The notes beneath the pieces were generated by a model. It saw nothing but the letters and a program-made list of their open reading frames with translations, was not told the origin of the DNA and did no database searches. The position numbers were made by a program, and so were the translations under genes. A DNA stretch of 64,000 nt from Suilimivivens aceti (GTDB taxonomy: Bacteria; Bacillota; Clostridia; Lachnospirales; Lachnospiraceae), in the NCBI RefSeq assembly GCF_025567405.1, contig NZ_JAOQKJ010000001.1:248001-312000 (forward strand), read 5' to 3'. This document shows, piece by piece, positions 27,073 through 36,143 of the stretch (positions are counted from its first letter, which is position 1; each line of letters opens with the position of its first letter).

Positions 27073-27101
27073 AGTATAACACAGATACCCCTATTTATCA
27101 A
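27073..27101 (-). promoter_or_regulatory. Sigma-A type promoter for the polymerase-to-GT4 transcript
   Basis: TTGATA (27101-27096), 17-bp spacer, TATACT (27078-27073) on the minus strand, 45 bp before the ATG at 27028. It starts the section that encodes assembly, 4-amino sugar and uronate genes. Confidence 0.75.
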
Positions 27102-27104
27102 ACC

Positions 27105-27121
27105 TGCCGGAAATTCCGGCA
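27105..27121. terminator. Hairpin after the DUF6020-like gene, weak terminator
   Basis: TGCCGGAAATTCCGGCA is a perfect inverted repeat 11 bp beyond the stop at 27133. On the minus strand only GGTTTG follows, not a real U-tract, so readthrough into the next section is likely. Confidence 0.45.
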
Positions 27122-27132
27122 TCGTCCTTTTC

Positions 27133-28782
27133 TCATTTTTCTGCTGCTTTTCTTTCTGATTTTCTGCACAGCTCCCACAAAAGCACCGGCAGAAGCACCC
27201 ACAGAAAGACCACATACCTGACAAGGTACGTGGGACCAAGCAGTACAGTCAGGAAAAGCAGTCCCGGAAACAGGAATGGCCACAGCTTCCTGTCCTGTCC
27301 TGTATACCAGAAAAAGCAAAGGACAAAGGTCCACAGAAAAAACATTGCTCCCGGTGACAGAACCAGCGATAAAAGCGGAATCTCCTGTGCCCTTTCATCA
27401 AGGGAAAGGAAACGGTAAGCCCTGTCGACCAGCGGGATCAGGCTCTTTCTCTCTCCCGGCTCCTCTACCTCATAGCCAAAATAGGAGCTTCCTTCATAAG
27501 TAAACGTAAACACGGTATTTCCTGTATACACATCAATGACTGCCCCGGGATACCAGAATCCATAGGAGGTCATAAACCAGGCATTGAGATACCCGAAGGG
27601 ATGCTCCCTGAAAAGATCAGACCAGAGCCTTCTGTACTTTCCCTTATCAGCTTCATAAGCTTCATTATCAAAGTCCACCTTGACCGGATCAGAAACCTTG
27701 GGATTGTAGCGCTTCAATGCCTCCTCCGGCAGGATCTCAAACAGCGTCTCCTTCTGCTGCTCTGTCAGGGTGTCACCTTCCATACTGTACACTCTGGCAA
27801 GCTGCTGGATCGGAACTGTCAGGATCTCCTGATTTTCACTGTCATCAGCATGCAGTACAAGGGCAAAGCCTTTGTTGACCACAAGGAATGCAAGCATGGC
27901 GCCTGCACATAACAGCAGCATTTTCTTTCTGTAGGGCTTCCATTCTGCCTTGAGAAAAAGCAGAGCCAGGAACACCACGAATACAAAAAAGGCATAAAAG
28001 CCGTTGTTCCTAAGGAGCATCATCAGGCAGCTGGAAAGAAACAGGCATGCGCAGTGCCCCTTCTTCTGAAAAAACTCTGCCGGATCCCGGAAGAATGCAC
28101 ACAGCATCAATACCATCAAAAGCACCATGCCGGTAAATAATCCATCCTTGGCCGAGCAGAGGGAAAACATGACGATCGTAGGAAACCCTCCAAAATAAGC
28201 CAGTAAGAGAATACCTCCCCTTCTTCCCATGCCTTCTTCCTTAAGCTTCCGGATCCCGTATCCGAAGATCAGGGACAGCGCTGCCATCTGCAGCAGTGTG
28301 TAGCAGGCAATTCCTGCATTATATGAGCCTGTCAGCTTATGGATGAGCTGTACTGTACCTCCCATCAGAAGTACGTGAAACAGCGGATGATGGGTGGAGA
28401 AGCTCCGGGTAATGACCTGCATCAGTTCATCCTGTGCATCATATACGAAAAATCCCGGGTATACACCAAGGAATACGATCAGATAGCAGAGGAAAATTAT
28501 GCCTGCATATAAAAATGTCATGCGGCCTGCCGGAACCTGTCTGATCTGCTGTCCTGTCTCATGCTCTAGACCTTTTGGCAGCAATCTCTTCTGAAGCTGC
28601 TTCATAATTACTGTCAGAGCCGCCGAAAGCAGAATACCAAGGATCAGGATCGTAAGCCATAGCCTGCCATCCCTGTAGGCTATGCTGCCTTCTTTTTCAA
28701 GGCTGTGTCCAAAGACAAGACAGACCGCATACATAAATCCCGATATAACTGGAATTATTTTCTTTTTCAGATCCACATTCAT
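27133..28782 (-). CDS. DUF6020-like polytopic membrane protein, probable GT-C glycosyltransferase
   Basis: 549 residues with about 11 membrane helices. The first outer loop contains GFFVYDAQDELMQVI, an acidic loop in the place where GT-C enzymes bind polyprenyl-phosphate sugar, followed by STHHPLFHVLLM. These features and the length match the DUF6020 group of clostridia as I recall it. Its ATG overlaps the stop of a GtrB-like GT2 by 4 bp, a typical arrangement for a donor-making GT2 with its GT-C partner. Inferred role: adding a side sugar to the glycan or another wall polymer outside the cell. Confidence 0.7.
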   Translation of the reverse strand: MNVDLKKKIIPVISGFMYAVCLVFGHSLEKEGSIAYRDGRLWLTILILGILLSAALTVIMKQLQKRLLPKGLEHETGQQIRQVPAGRMTFLYAGIIFLCYLIVFLGVYPGFFVYDAQDELMQVITRSFSTHHPLFHVLLMGGTVQLIHKLTGSYNAGIACYTLLQMAALSLIFGYGIRKLKEEGMGRRGGILLLAYFGGFPTIVMFSLCSAKDGLFTGMVLLMVLMLCAFFRDPAEFFQKKGHCACLFLSSCLMMLLRNNGFYAFFVFVVFLALLFLKAEWKPYRKKMLLLCAGAMLAFLVVNKGFALVLHADDSENQEILTVPIQQLARVYSMEGDTLTEQQKETLFEILPEEALKRYNPKVSDPVKVDFDNEAYEADKGKYRRLWSDLFREHPFGYLNAWFMTSYGFWYPGAVIDVYTGNTVFTFTYEGSSYFGYEVEEPGERKSLIPLVDRAYRFLSLDERAQEIPLLSLVLSPGAMFFLWTFVLCFFWYTGQDRKLWPFLFPGLLFLTVLLGPTYLVRYVVFLWVLLPVLLWELCRKSERKAAEK

Positions 28783-29756
28783 TCCTCTGTGTCTTCCTTT
28801 GTTAGATCCGCCTGTTCCCAGGCTTCTTTTCCTACGACCTCACGGATCACAAACTGTGGGGAGCTGTTCATGGAAATATAGACCCGTCCCATATATTCGC
28901 CAACAAGCCCGAGCATCAGCATGAGCATACCGCCCATAAATACGATCACCGACATCAGTGCACTGAAGCCGGTCACCAGTCCCGGGGGCTGGATAAATAT
29001 CTTCTTGATGATCGTGTAGATACCATACAGGAATCCGCAGACTGCACAGACTACTCCGGCTGCTGTGGCGATCCTGAGAGGCTTTACACTAAATGCCGTA
29101 AAGCCGTTAAACCAGAGTGCCATCAGCTTTTTCATCGTATAACCGGATTCTCCTGCCTGTCTGTCTCTGTGGTTCACATCCACATTTACGATATTTTTTG
29201 TTGTGCGGAGCACAAGTCCGATCACATACGGATAGGAATTTTCATAATGCATCATTTCCTCCACAACAAACCTCCTTGCTGCGAAGTAGCTGGATACATA
29301 CAGATCCTTTGGCTTTCCAAGCATGACTCTCGTCATAACCTCATTAACCCTGCTGCCAAAATTCCGGAATCCGGAGTGATGCTTGTGTGCGTATCTGGCA
29401 TAGGCTACATCTGCACCATCCTCGATCGCACGGATCAGCCTGTCAGCCTCACAGGCTGGTGTCTGTCCGTCATCATCCAGGCAGATTACGATATCCCCGC
29501 TGACATGGTGGAACCCTGCCATCAGGGCCGCATGCTGCCCAAAATTCTTTGCCAGGCTGATCCCGGTAATTCTCTTATTTTCCCTGCATAGCTGTCTGAT
29601 CGTTTCAAAGGTATCGTCCGGGGAACAGTCATTGATCAGTACGATCTCATGTCTGTAGTCCGGAAGCTTCTGCATCGTCTCCTCGATCTCTGCCACAACT
29701 CCCGGCAGCGTTTTCGACGAACGGTAGCAGGGAATCACAAAACTGATTTTTTTCAT
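28779..29756 (-). CDS. GT2 polyprenyl-phosphate glycosyltransferase, GtrB/ArnC-like
   Basis: 325 residues. VIPCYRSSKTL at the N-terminus, INDCSPDD near 41-48, CLDDDGQTP near 94-102 (DDDGQ is the GtrB/ArnC DxD block) and AKNFGQHAALMAG near 69-81. Two C-terminal helices (about 225-250 and 262-290) anchor the tetramer in the membrane, as in GtrB. The enzyme makes undecaprenyl-phosphate-sugar for an external GT-C enzyme, very probably the DUF6020-like protein whose gene overlaps by 4 bp. Sugar unknown. Confidence 0.92.
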   Translation of the reverse strand: MKKISFVIPCYRSSKTLPGVVAEIEETMQKLPDYRHEIVLINDCSPDDTFETIRQLCRENKRITGISLAKNFGQHAALMAGFHHVSGDIVICLDDDGQTPACEADRLIRAIEDGADVAYARYAHKHHSGFRNFGSRVNEVMTRVMLGKPKDLYVSSYFAARRFVVEEMMHYENSYPYVIGLVLRTTKNIVNVDVNHRDRQAGESGYTMKKLMALWFNGFTAFSVKPLRIATAAGVVCAVCGFLYGIYTIIKKIFIQPPGLVTGFSALMSVIVFMGGMLMLMLGLVGEYMGRVYISMNSSPQFVIREVVGKEAWEQADLTKEDTEE

Positions 29757-29771
29757 GCCCTATGCCTTTCT

Positions 29772-30302
29772 TCATTCAGATTTTATCTCATTCAGGATGC
29801 CCATAAAGATCACATCCTGATATCCTCCCGGAAGAAGGACGTCATCCCTGAAATATCCTTCCTGTACAAAGCCGGCATGCTCATAGCTTTTCTTAGCCCG
29901 TTCATTCCCTGCCAGCACCCGCAGATACAGCTTGTGAAGCTGAAGCTCCTCAAATGCGTAACGGATCATCAGCTCTGCTGTCTCTGAACCATATCCCTTT
30001 GACAGGGCTTCCTCTTCTCCGATAAAAATGCCATACTCTGCCTTATTGTGGGTTCTGTCAATATCCCGGAGATACACACTGCCAACCGGCTTTTCTTCCT
30101 GGGTACAGATGATAAACTGCACGGCTCTGCCGGTGTTTACCATAGTCTCTGCCCAGTGCTTATGCCCCTCTGCTGTAAAAGGCTTCTGATAAATGAAATT
30201 TTCCCTTACAAATGCTTCATTCCGCCATCTGACGATATTTTCTGTATCTTTCTCTGTCATCGGACGAAGCAGGATCTTTTTTCCTCTGATCCACGCTGTC
30301 AT
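29772..30302 (-). CDS. GNAT N-acetyltransferase, PseH/RimJ-like
   Basis: 176 residues. RPMTEKDTENIVRWRN at the N-terminus and YGSETAELMIRYAFEELQLHKLYLRV contain the acetyl-CoA loop (here KGYGSE) and beta-bulge; NERAKKSYEHAGF is the final helix of the fold. Layout is close to PseH, which acetylates the 4-amine of UDP-4-amino-6-deoxy-AltNAc. The RffA-like aminotransferase two genes upstream makes a WecD-like role (dTDP-Fuc4N acetylation) equally possible. It is the only acetyltransferase of this type in the locus. Overlaps its upstream neighbour by 4 bp. Confidence 0.85.
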   Translation of the reverse strand: MTAWIRGKKILLRPMTEKDTENIVRWRNEAFVRENFIYQKPFTAEGHKHWAETMVNTGRAVQFIICTQEEKPVGSVYLRDIDRTHNKAEYGIFIGEEEALSKGYGSETAELMIRYAFEELQLHKLYLRVLAGNERAKKSYEHAGFVQEGYFRDDVLLPGGYQDVIFMGILNEIKSE

Positions 30303-32128
30303 GATACTGCCTTTCCTTCTGCCGTTTCCTGCAGGCTGTAGATCTCAAAGCCCGCAAAAGCCTTTTCCCGTATCAGCGTAATTTCCCTTCCATGATCCCT
30401 GTAATACCGGATCAGCCACTTAGTATCAGCGCCCTTTTCCTGCACATAATATACATTATCCTGTGTCAGCAGCGCCTCTTCCATATTGCTGATCCCAAAG
30501 GCCGCCAGCTTCTTTCTCTGAAGCGGGCTCTTGCAGGCCCAGCCGCCCATAATATCATAGTTGGCAAGGGAATTATCTACATCCACAAACATTTTTTCCG
30601 TATATCCCACAGAGGAATATACATCTATAAAATAGAAATCATCTGATTGCTGCCGCAAATACTGATATAACTCCTGATAAGGGAGATTTCTCTCTGCCTT
30701 GGCCTGTGTATCAAGATCCAGGCTCCTTATGGTAAAAGGAAGTGCCATCACGCTGTAAAGAAGCACTGCTGCCAGACAGATCATGCCTGTCACACTGCCC
30801 GTTTTCCAGCTTCTGTCATCTGCAGCCATCCTTATCCACAGGATCAGTCCAAGGGCAGACAGAATGCACAGCTCCATAAAGTACATGGAATGACTGATCC
30901 GCACCGGTACTCGGTCACGCATGATCAGCCAGAGCCAGAGGGTCATCCGCACAGCAAAAAGAAATCCGAGCCGGAGGGCTGCAGAGCTGATCCGTGCCGG
31001 CATCTTTTTCTCCCCATCCATCAGAGACAGTACAAGCACTGCCACATAGGCGAGTATCACCATATAATTCCAGGGATAGTCACTTTCATTATGGGATGGT
31101 CCATAGCACATCCTGCGGTAATCACTTTTCAGGCTGTCCATAAGGTTCTGCAGGAAGGGGCGCTCCGCCTGCCGTATGGATGCTGCATAATCTGCCACCT
31201 TCAGGACAAGGTCTTCGTCAATTTCCTCATCCAGTCCGAAATTATAATTGGCAAGCAGCTCCCGTTCCATTTCCGTCAGTCCTATGGACTCATAAAATTC
31301 CTTATTTGCCTCATATTCCGGTAGGATCTGGAAATCATAAAGCTCTGTCCTGTTATCAAAAAACTCATTAAACTTCTGCCATTCACTGCTGCCATAGGCA
31401 ATTTTATGGGTGCCCTGTCCGATCCCGACAGAAAGCAGGATCAGTCCGATCACAGACAGATATTTGATCATATGCTCTCCAGTGAAGATTTTCTTCTCCA
31501 TGGACCACTTGATCACTCCTGCTGCACAGATCAGCGGCAAGAGGAGCAGAAGCATCTCTGACCGGATCAGATAGGCCAGGAATACAAGCAGTACTGTTCC
31601 GATGTTCCTCCTGATAAAGGCTCCTGCCGGCAGGGTGATATCTGTTGTCAGGAACAGAAAGGCTGCTGCTGCCGCCAGCATACTGCAGGTAACGGTGTAC
31701 TGGGCGCATACCAGATGCGGCATCAGGAACGAAAGGGCAAAGAAAAGCTCTGTCAGAAACAGAAATCCTTTCAGAAGCCGGATCTTTTTTCCAAAGGCTT
31801 CCAGCTGCTCTGTCAGAAGAAGGCTTCTGTGCACGATCAGTCCGATACTCAGGAAATGACAGAAGCATAGAAACATCCCATACCAGGGGAGTACCCGTAC
31901 CACACGGTAAAACACACTGATCAGTGCGCTGATCAGCCAGAGCATCTGGATATTATGTCCCTCAGGATCTCCTGTATAAACACCTGCCAGAATGTCCTTC
32001 ATCAGCACATCATCATTCAGGTCAAAATAATAATCATAACGGATGGCACTTACAAGCAGCAGGATCCCCAGAAAGAGCAGTGTCAGTATACAGTTTTCCT
32101 TCTTTTTCAAAAAGCTTTTACATGCCAT
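30299..32128 (-). CDS. Polytopic membrane protein, possible GT-C glycosyltransferase
   Basis: 609 residues with about 11-12 membrane helices and a C-terminal soluble region of about 110 residues (from roughly 500). The loop after the first helix, DYYFDLNDDVLMKDIL, is strongly acidic like the catalytic loop of GT-C enzymes. I do not recognise a named family. It overlaps the RffA-like gene by 11 bp and the GNAT gene by 4 bp, so the three are co-translated, suggesting that this protein handles the sugar those two make. Function inferred from topology and context only. Confidence 0.7.
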   Translation of the reverse strand: MACKSFLKKKENCILTLLFLGILLLVSAIRYDYYFDLNDDVLMKDILAGVYTGDPEGHNIQMLWLISALISVFYRVVRVLPWYGMFLCFCHFLSIGLIVHRSLLLTEQLEAFGKKIRLLKGFLFLTELFFALSFLMPHLVCAQYTVTCSMLAAAAAFLFLTTDITLPAGAFIRRNIGTVLLVFLAYLIRSEMLLLLLPLICAAGVIKWSMEKKIFTGEHMIKYLSVIGLILLSVGIGQGTHKIAYGSSEWQKFNEFFDNRTELYDFQILPEYEANKEFYESIGLTEMERELLANYNFGLDEEIDEDLVLKVADYAASIRQAERPFLQNLMDSLKSDYRRMCYGPSHNESDYPWNYMVILAYVAVLVLSLMDGEKKMPARISSAALRLGFLFAVRMTLWLWLIMRDRVPVRISHSMYFMELCILSALGLILWIRMAADDRSWKTGSVTGMICLAAVLLYSVMALPFTIRSLDLDTQAKAERNLPYQELYQYLRQQSDDFYFIDVYSSVGYTEKMFVDVDNSLANYDIMGGWACKSPLQRKKLAAFGISNMEEALLTQDNVYYVQEKGADTKWLIRYYRDHGREITLIREKAFAGFEIYSLQETAEGKAVS

Positions 32129-33248
32129 AGAATTCTTTTACTTTTCCCGCGATATAATCTACCTCTGCTTCCTTCAGCTGATAGAACATGGGCAGTCTGA
32201 GCAGTCTTTCGCTCTCTTTTGTCGTATATCTGTCCTCTCCATGGAACCGCCCGAATTTCTGTCCGGCCGGTGCGGAATGAAGCGGAATATAATGAAATAC
32301 AGTAAGCACATCATTTTTCTTCATAAAGTCAATGAGGGCTGACCTTTCTTCCAGATCCTTTGTCTTAATATAAAACATGTGGCCATTGTGGACACAGTGC
32401 TCCGGTACAAATGGCAGCTCGATCCTTCCGGCCTCTGCAAGGGGAGTCAGCAGACGATAATACTGGTTCCACCTGTCAAGACGCACCTGATTGATCTCCT
32501 GTGCCATCTCAAACTGGGTATAAAGATAAGCGGCGTTCATATCGCTTGGCAGATAGGAGGAGCCAAAGCTCTGCCATCTGTATTTATCTACCTGACCGCG
32601 GAAAAACTTGCTTCTGTCTGTTCCCTTTTCCCGCAGGATCTCCGCCTTTTCAATGTATGCTTCATCACGGATCAGAAGGGCACCACCCTCTCCCATGCTG
32701 TAATTCTTGGTCTCATGGAAGCTCAGTGCCCCAAACTCACCAAAGGTTCCGAGGGGCTTTCCCTTGTAGGTACTCATGATCCCCTGTGCATCATCCTCCA
32801 CTACCATCAGATGATGTCTGTCTGCGATGTCCATAATGGTATCCATTTCACAGCCGACTCCGGCATAATGTACCGGTGCAATGACCTTTGTCTTTTCCGT
32901 GATTGCATCCTCGATCAGTGTTTCATCAATATTCATGGTATCCGGACGGATATCCACAAATACGATCTTCGCTCCGCGAAGAACAAAGGCATCTGCGGTA
33001 GACACAAAGGTATAGGACGGCATGATCACCTCGTCCCCTTCCTTGATATCGCAGAGCAGGGCTGCCATCTCCAGTGCATGAGTGCAGGAGGTGGTCAGAA
33101 GACACTTTTTCGTGCCTGTTGTCTCCTCCAGAAAGGTATTACACTTTTTGGTAAACTCGCCATCTCCGCAGATGTGCATGCTTTCCACTGCTTTTTTTAC
33201 ATTTTCTATTTCCTTCCCTGTATAGGGCGGCACATTAAACCGGATCAT
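32118..33248 (-). CDS. rffA: dTDP-4-amino-4,6-dideoxygalactose transaminase (RffA/WecE-like)
   Basis: 376 residues. SCTHALEMAALL near 54-65, PSYTFVSTADAFVLRGA near 75-91, VEDDAQGI near 152-159 and the PLP Lys in SFHETKNYSMGEGG (about 185) follow the WecE/RffA branch of DegT aminotransferases closely. The C-terminal HYIPLHSAPAG is also typical. The known reaction converts dTDP-4-keto-6-deoxyglucose to dTDP-Fuc4N. No rmlA/rmlB are in the window, so the keto donor must come from elsewhere. The gene differs clearly from the PglE-like aminotransferase at 21.4 kb. Confidence 0.9.
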   Translation of the reverse strand: MIRFNVPPYTGKEIENVKKAVESMHICGDGEFTKKCNTFLEETTGTKKCLLTTSCTHALEMAALLCDIKEGDEVIMPSYTFVSTADAFVLRGAKIVFVDIRPDTMNIDETLIEDAITEKTKVIAPVHYAGVGCEMDTIMDIADRHHLMVVEDDAQGIMSTYKGKPLGTFGEFGALSFHETKNYSMGEGGALLIRDEAYIEKAEILREKGTDRSKFFRGQVDKYRWQSFGSSYLPSDMNAAYLYTQFEMAQEINQVRLDRWNQYYRLLTPLAEAGRIELPFVPEHCVHNGHMFYIKTKDLEERSALIDFMKKNDVLTVFHYIPLHSAPAGQKFGRFHGEDRYTTKESERLLRLPMFYQLKEAEVDYIAGKVKEFYGM

Positions 33249-33281
33249 CCTTCTCCTCCTCGTTTGCTGTATGTCATCTTT

Positions 33282-35027
33282 TTACCAATAAACCAGAAAG
33301 CGTTCATTCTGAAACGCAAGCTGATAGCTGTATTCTTCCATAAAATCCCGGATAGCAGAAAGCTTATCTCCCTCCTGTGCATCTGCAGCCAATATGACCA
33401 GCGGTGTGGGCTTGTCTATATCGGTAAGAGCGATCTTCGTGCTGAGTGCATTCAGATCTGACTTCAGATCCTCATAGCTGCTGGTGTCAAGATCCGGCCA
33501 GCTTGTCCGGGTAGCACAGGGTCTGTCCAGATAATAGGAAAGCCCGGGAATATTCCCATAAAGAATCAGCTCCTTTCCATCCAGCTCTTCATGGGACTGC
33601 AGATAAGCAAATAAGCTTTCAAGGCTCTCTGCGTTTGCCTGACTGGTATACATACCTGCAAGAACCGGGCTGTTCTCTACCTTCGCCGTCCTTCTGGTAC
33701 CATCTTCTCCATCCAGGAACACATATCCAAAAAGCAGACCGATGCTCTGTACAAAGAACATAAGTACAAGAGCTGCCAGCATCGCCTTTGCTGGGAAAAA
33801 GGGAACCCGTCCCGTGCTGTCCACAGCCGATCTTCCCCATCTTACAAACCGGTATACCATCCAGAAAGTTACCGGAGCCACAAAGAAAAGATTATTTAAT
33901 GCCGGCCATACATAATTATTGCTTCCAAGCGGTGTGATCAGGATCATAATAAGTGCAATGCTGCCGATCAGCATCCATTCATCATCGATCATACGGGTAA
34001 ACAGCATCCAGACCGTCACCCCAAGGGAGATCAGCAGGAATACAACGCCCCACTGCAGTCCGGATTCCTTCTGGTAATACCGGAAATTGAACATCCCCCA
34101 TTTATACAGCACAAAGAACAGGAACACGATACAGGCGCAATAAATGATCTTCCGGAGTGTCTGTCCTTTATCCTTCCACAGGATCAGGAACGGGATCCCG
34201 GGCAAAATACAGAGTGCCGGGTAAACCATCCAGCGGATGCCTCTTCCATAGGCTGACAGGATCGACAGCAGCATTTCGGAAAACGTATAATCTGATGCAC
34301 TCACTGACATGCCAAACAGTCCGCCGATCATTTCTCCATAAGCGCCAAATCCATACAGCAGGCTGATGATCAGGAACATCACTGCCTGTGCAGCCAGAAA
34401 GCCGCCGATACAGAACCCGGTTTCTTTTGCTATCTGTTCAAAGTTCTTTTTCTTTCTCGCCCCGTAATACCAGACACAGAGGATCAGTGCCGCTTCCAGG
34501 ATATTGGGCACCCGAACAGATACATTAAGTCCAAGACTGATCCCCGAAAGGAACAGGCATATCGGCCTGTTGCCTGCAAGTCCACGGAACAGCAGTACGC
34601 CGCAGATCAGAAAGAAAAGATACGTCATATAATTATACAGGATCACAGAGGGACACCAGCAGAAGCCGATCGCCGCCACTTCCCCAAGGAATGCGACCCA
34701 CATGGGCATCTTCGTCTTGAAGAAACGGAAGGAAAACAGTGCCATGAAGCTGATCAGCAGGGAAGAATAAAGCTTCATGCCGATCATCGTTCCCCCGAAG
34801 GGAAGTCTAGTAAACAGATAGCCTGTCACGTTGGAAAGGAAAGTCGCGAGCACCCACACACCGTCTGCTCCTTCAAAGAAACGATAGTTTCCAAGGCTGT
34901 ACGGGGTATCCGTGAGATCCACGCCCTGATTGATCTTAAGCAGAGGCAGGAGCAAAAGCAGCACGGCAAACAGAATTTCCAATGCTTTATTTCTCTGGCT
35001 GTATATGTTTTCACTGCGGTCTGTCAT
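33282..35027 (-). CDS. Polytopic membrane protein, GT-C-like, unknown specificity
   Basis: 581 residues with about 11 hydrophobic helices and a C-terminal soluble domain of about 140 residues. The first outer loop has NQGVDLTDTPYSLGNYRFF, an acidic/Tyr loop comparable to GT-C active-site loops. I do not recognise a named family. It overlaps the acyltransferase gene by 4 bp. Four GT-C-like proteins in one locus (1-1610, 27.1, 30.3 and here) suggest several extracellular decorations. Alternative: a transporter-like protein without catalytic role. Confidence 0.65.
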   Translation of the reverse strand: MTDRSENIYSQRNKALEILFAVLLLLLPLLKINQGVDLTDTPYSLGNYRFFEGADGVWVLATFLSNVTGYLFTRLPFGGTMIGMKLYSSLLISFMALFSFRFFKTKMPMWVAFLGEVAAIGFCWCPSVILYNYMTYLFFLICGVLLFRGLAGNRPICLFLSGISLGLNVSVRVPNILEAALILCVWYYGARKKKNFEQIAKETGFCIGGFLAAQAVMFLIISLLYGFGAYGEMIGGLFGMSVSASDYTFSEMLLSILSAYGRGIRWMVYPALCILPGIPFLILWKDKGQTLRKIIYCACIVFLFFVLYKWGMFNFRYYQKESGLQWGVVFLLISLGVTVWMLFTRMIDDEWMLIGSIALIMILITPLGSNNYVWPALNNLFFVAPVTFWMVYRFVRWGRSAVDSTGRVPFFPAKAMLAALVLMFFVQSIGLLFGYVFLDGEDGTRRTAKVENSPVLAGMYTSQANAESLESLFAYLQSHEELDGKELILYGNIPGLSYYLDRPCATRTSWPDLDTSSYEDLKSDLNALSTKIALTDIDKPTPLVILAADAQEGDKLSAIRDFMEEYSYQLAFQNERFLVYW

Positions 35028-36130
35028 CTGGCTGCTCCCTTCCTTTCCCTTATATTTCTTATGCAGCTTCCTGCAAATATAAAAATCTTATCTCTCACAA
35101 AATCCAAAAAAACACCAATTCCATAGATCAGAAGTACACTGAAAATAAGCTTTAAAAGCCACAGGATAAGGCTGTTTTTCCCGTAAGGATCCATCACCCT
35201 GTCGATCAGCGGATACCATCTGTCCCGGATATCCGGATGTTCATGGAAAAGATATACTCCAAAGCTGTACCTGCCAAGGAAACGGATCACATCCGCTTTT
35301 TTCCCTTCTGCCACAGGTTTCCTTAAAAACACGTAAAACAGGCCCACTGCGCCTGTCAGACAAAATACAAAATTATAATGAAACGGAACAGACGCATAAT
35401 AGGTAAGCACCCCTGTTCTGGCGGAAAACAGCTGAAGCACAAACTCCATAAAAAAGATCAGCAGTACACTTCCTCTGTAAAGCAGACCGCCTCTTTTCTC
35501 CCATACAGCCATGCCGTATTTCCGAAGGTAAACACCAAGCAGATACACAAACACAAACCACAGGGCATCATAGCCAAAACGGTCTGCCGGAAGCCGTACC
35601 GGACAGATGCTCTTGATCAGACTGCTGATGATGAAAAAGAAGAGCATGATCATCTCAAAGGTCTTCTTTTCCATATGCTTCACTGCCAGATTGCAGAGCG
35701 GCATCAGAAGAAGCAGAAAAAGATAATAGGTGGCAAACCAGTAAGTCTCGGATTCAATGGGAAGAAAATACTGTACCAGTCCATAAATTCCCTGTTCGCC
35801 TGCCTTTGTCGGTACTGAAAAAACAGTAAGCACAAACGGGATCAGCAGGCTGTAAAACCAGATCCGAAGCAGAAAGGCAGCTGCTTTCTGAGGCCTTGGC
35901 TCTCTATCTGCCCCAAGATAGCCGCTGATCAGCACATAAACATCCACCGCTACGATGCACAGTGATTCCAGAAGCAGTGCCAGTATATTCTGGCCGGTCA
36001 GATAACCCGCTGCCTCATTTCCTGCTTCCGGCAGACTTCCCGATTTTGTCATAAAATGCAGGACAACCACCATCGCCATGGCGATCACACGCAGATATTC
36101 AATGTTTGCAAGCCGCTTCTTTTCTGCCAC
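35024..36130 (-). CDS. Acyltransferase family 3 membrane protein
   Basis: 368 residues with about 10 membrane helices. RLANIEYLRVIAMAMVVVLHFM at the N-terminus carries the His in the first helix that is conserved in acyltransferase-3 proteins, and DVYVLISGYLGA follows in the second, also a family hallmark. Such enzymes add acetyl or other small acyl groups to surface polysaccharides, taking acyl from inside the cell. The gene is co-translated with the membrane protein downstream (4-bp overlap) and follows the ABC flippase. Acceptor and acyl group unknown. Confidence 0.88.
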   Translation of the reverse strand: MAEKKRLANIEYLRVIAMAMVVVLHFMTKSGSLPEAGNEAAGYLTGQNILALLLESLCIVAVDVYVLISGYLGADREPRPQKAAAFLLRIWFYSLLIPFVLTVFSVPTKAGEQGIYGLVQYFLPIESETYWFATYYLFLLLLMPLCNLAVKHMEKKTFEMIMLFFFIISSLIKSICPVRLPADRFGYDALWFVFVYLLGVYLRKYGMAVWEKRGGLLYRGSVLLIFFMEFVLQLFSARTGVLTYYASVPFHYNFVFCLTGAVGLFYVFLRKPVAEGKKADVIRFLGRYSFGVYLFHEHPDIRDRWYPLIDRVMDPYGKNSLILWLLKLIFSVLLIYGIGVFLDFVRDKIFIFAGSCIRNIRERKGAAR

Positions 36131-36143
36131 GCCGTTTCCTTTC

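Noticed and set aside
32379..33461. 360-codon plus-strand open frame
   Set aside because: Antisense to the well-supported RffA-like gene; no recognisable protein features.
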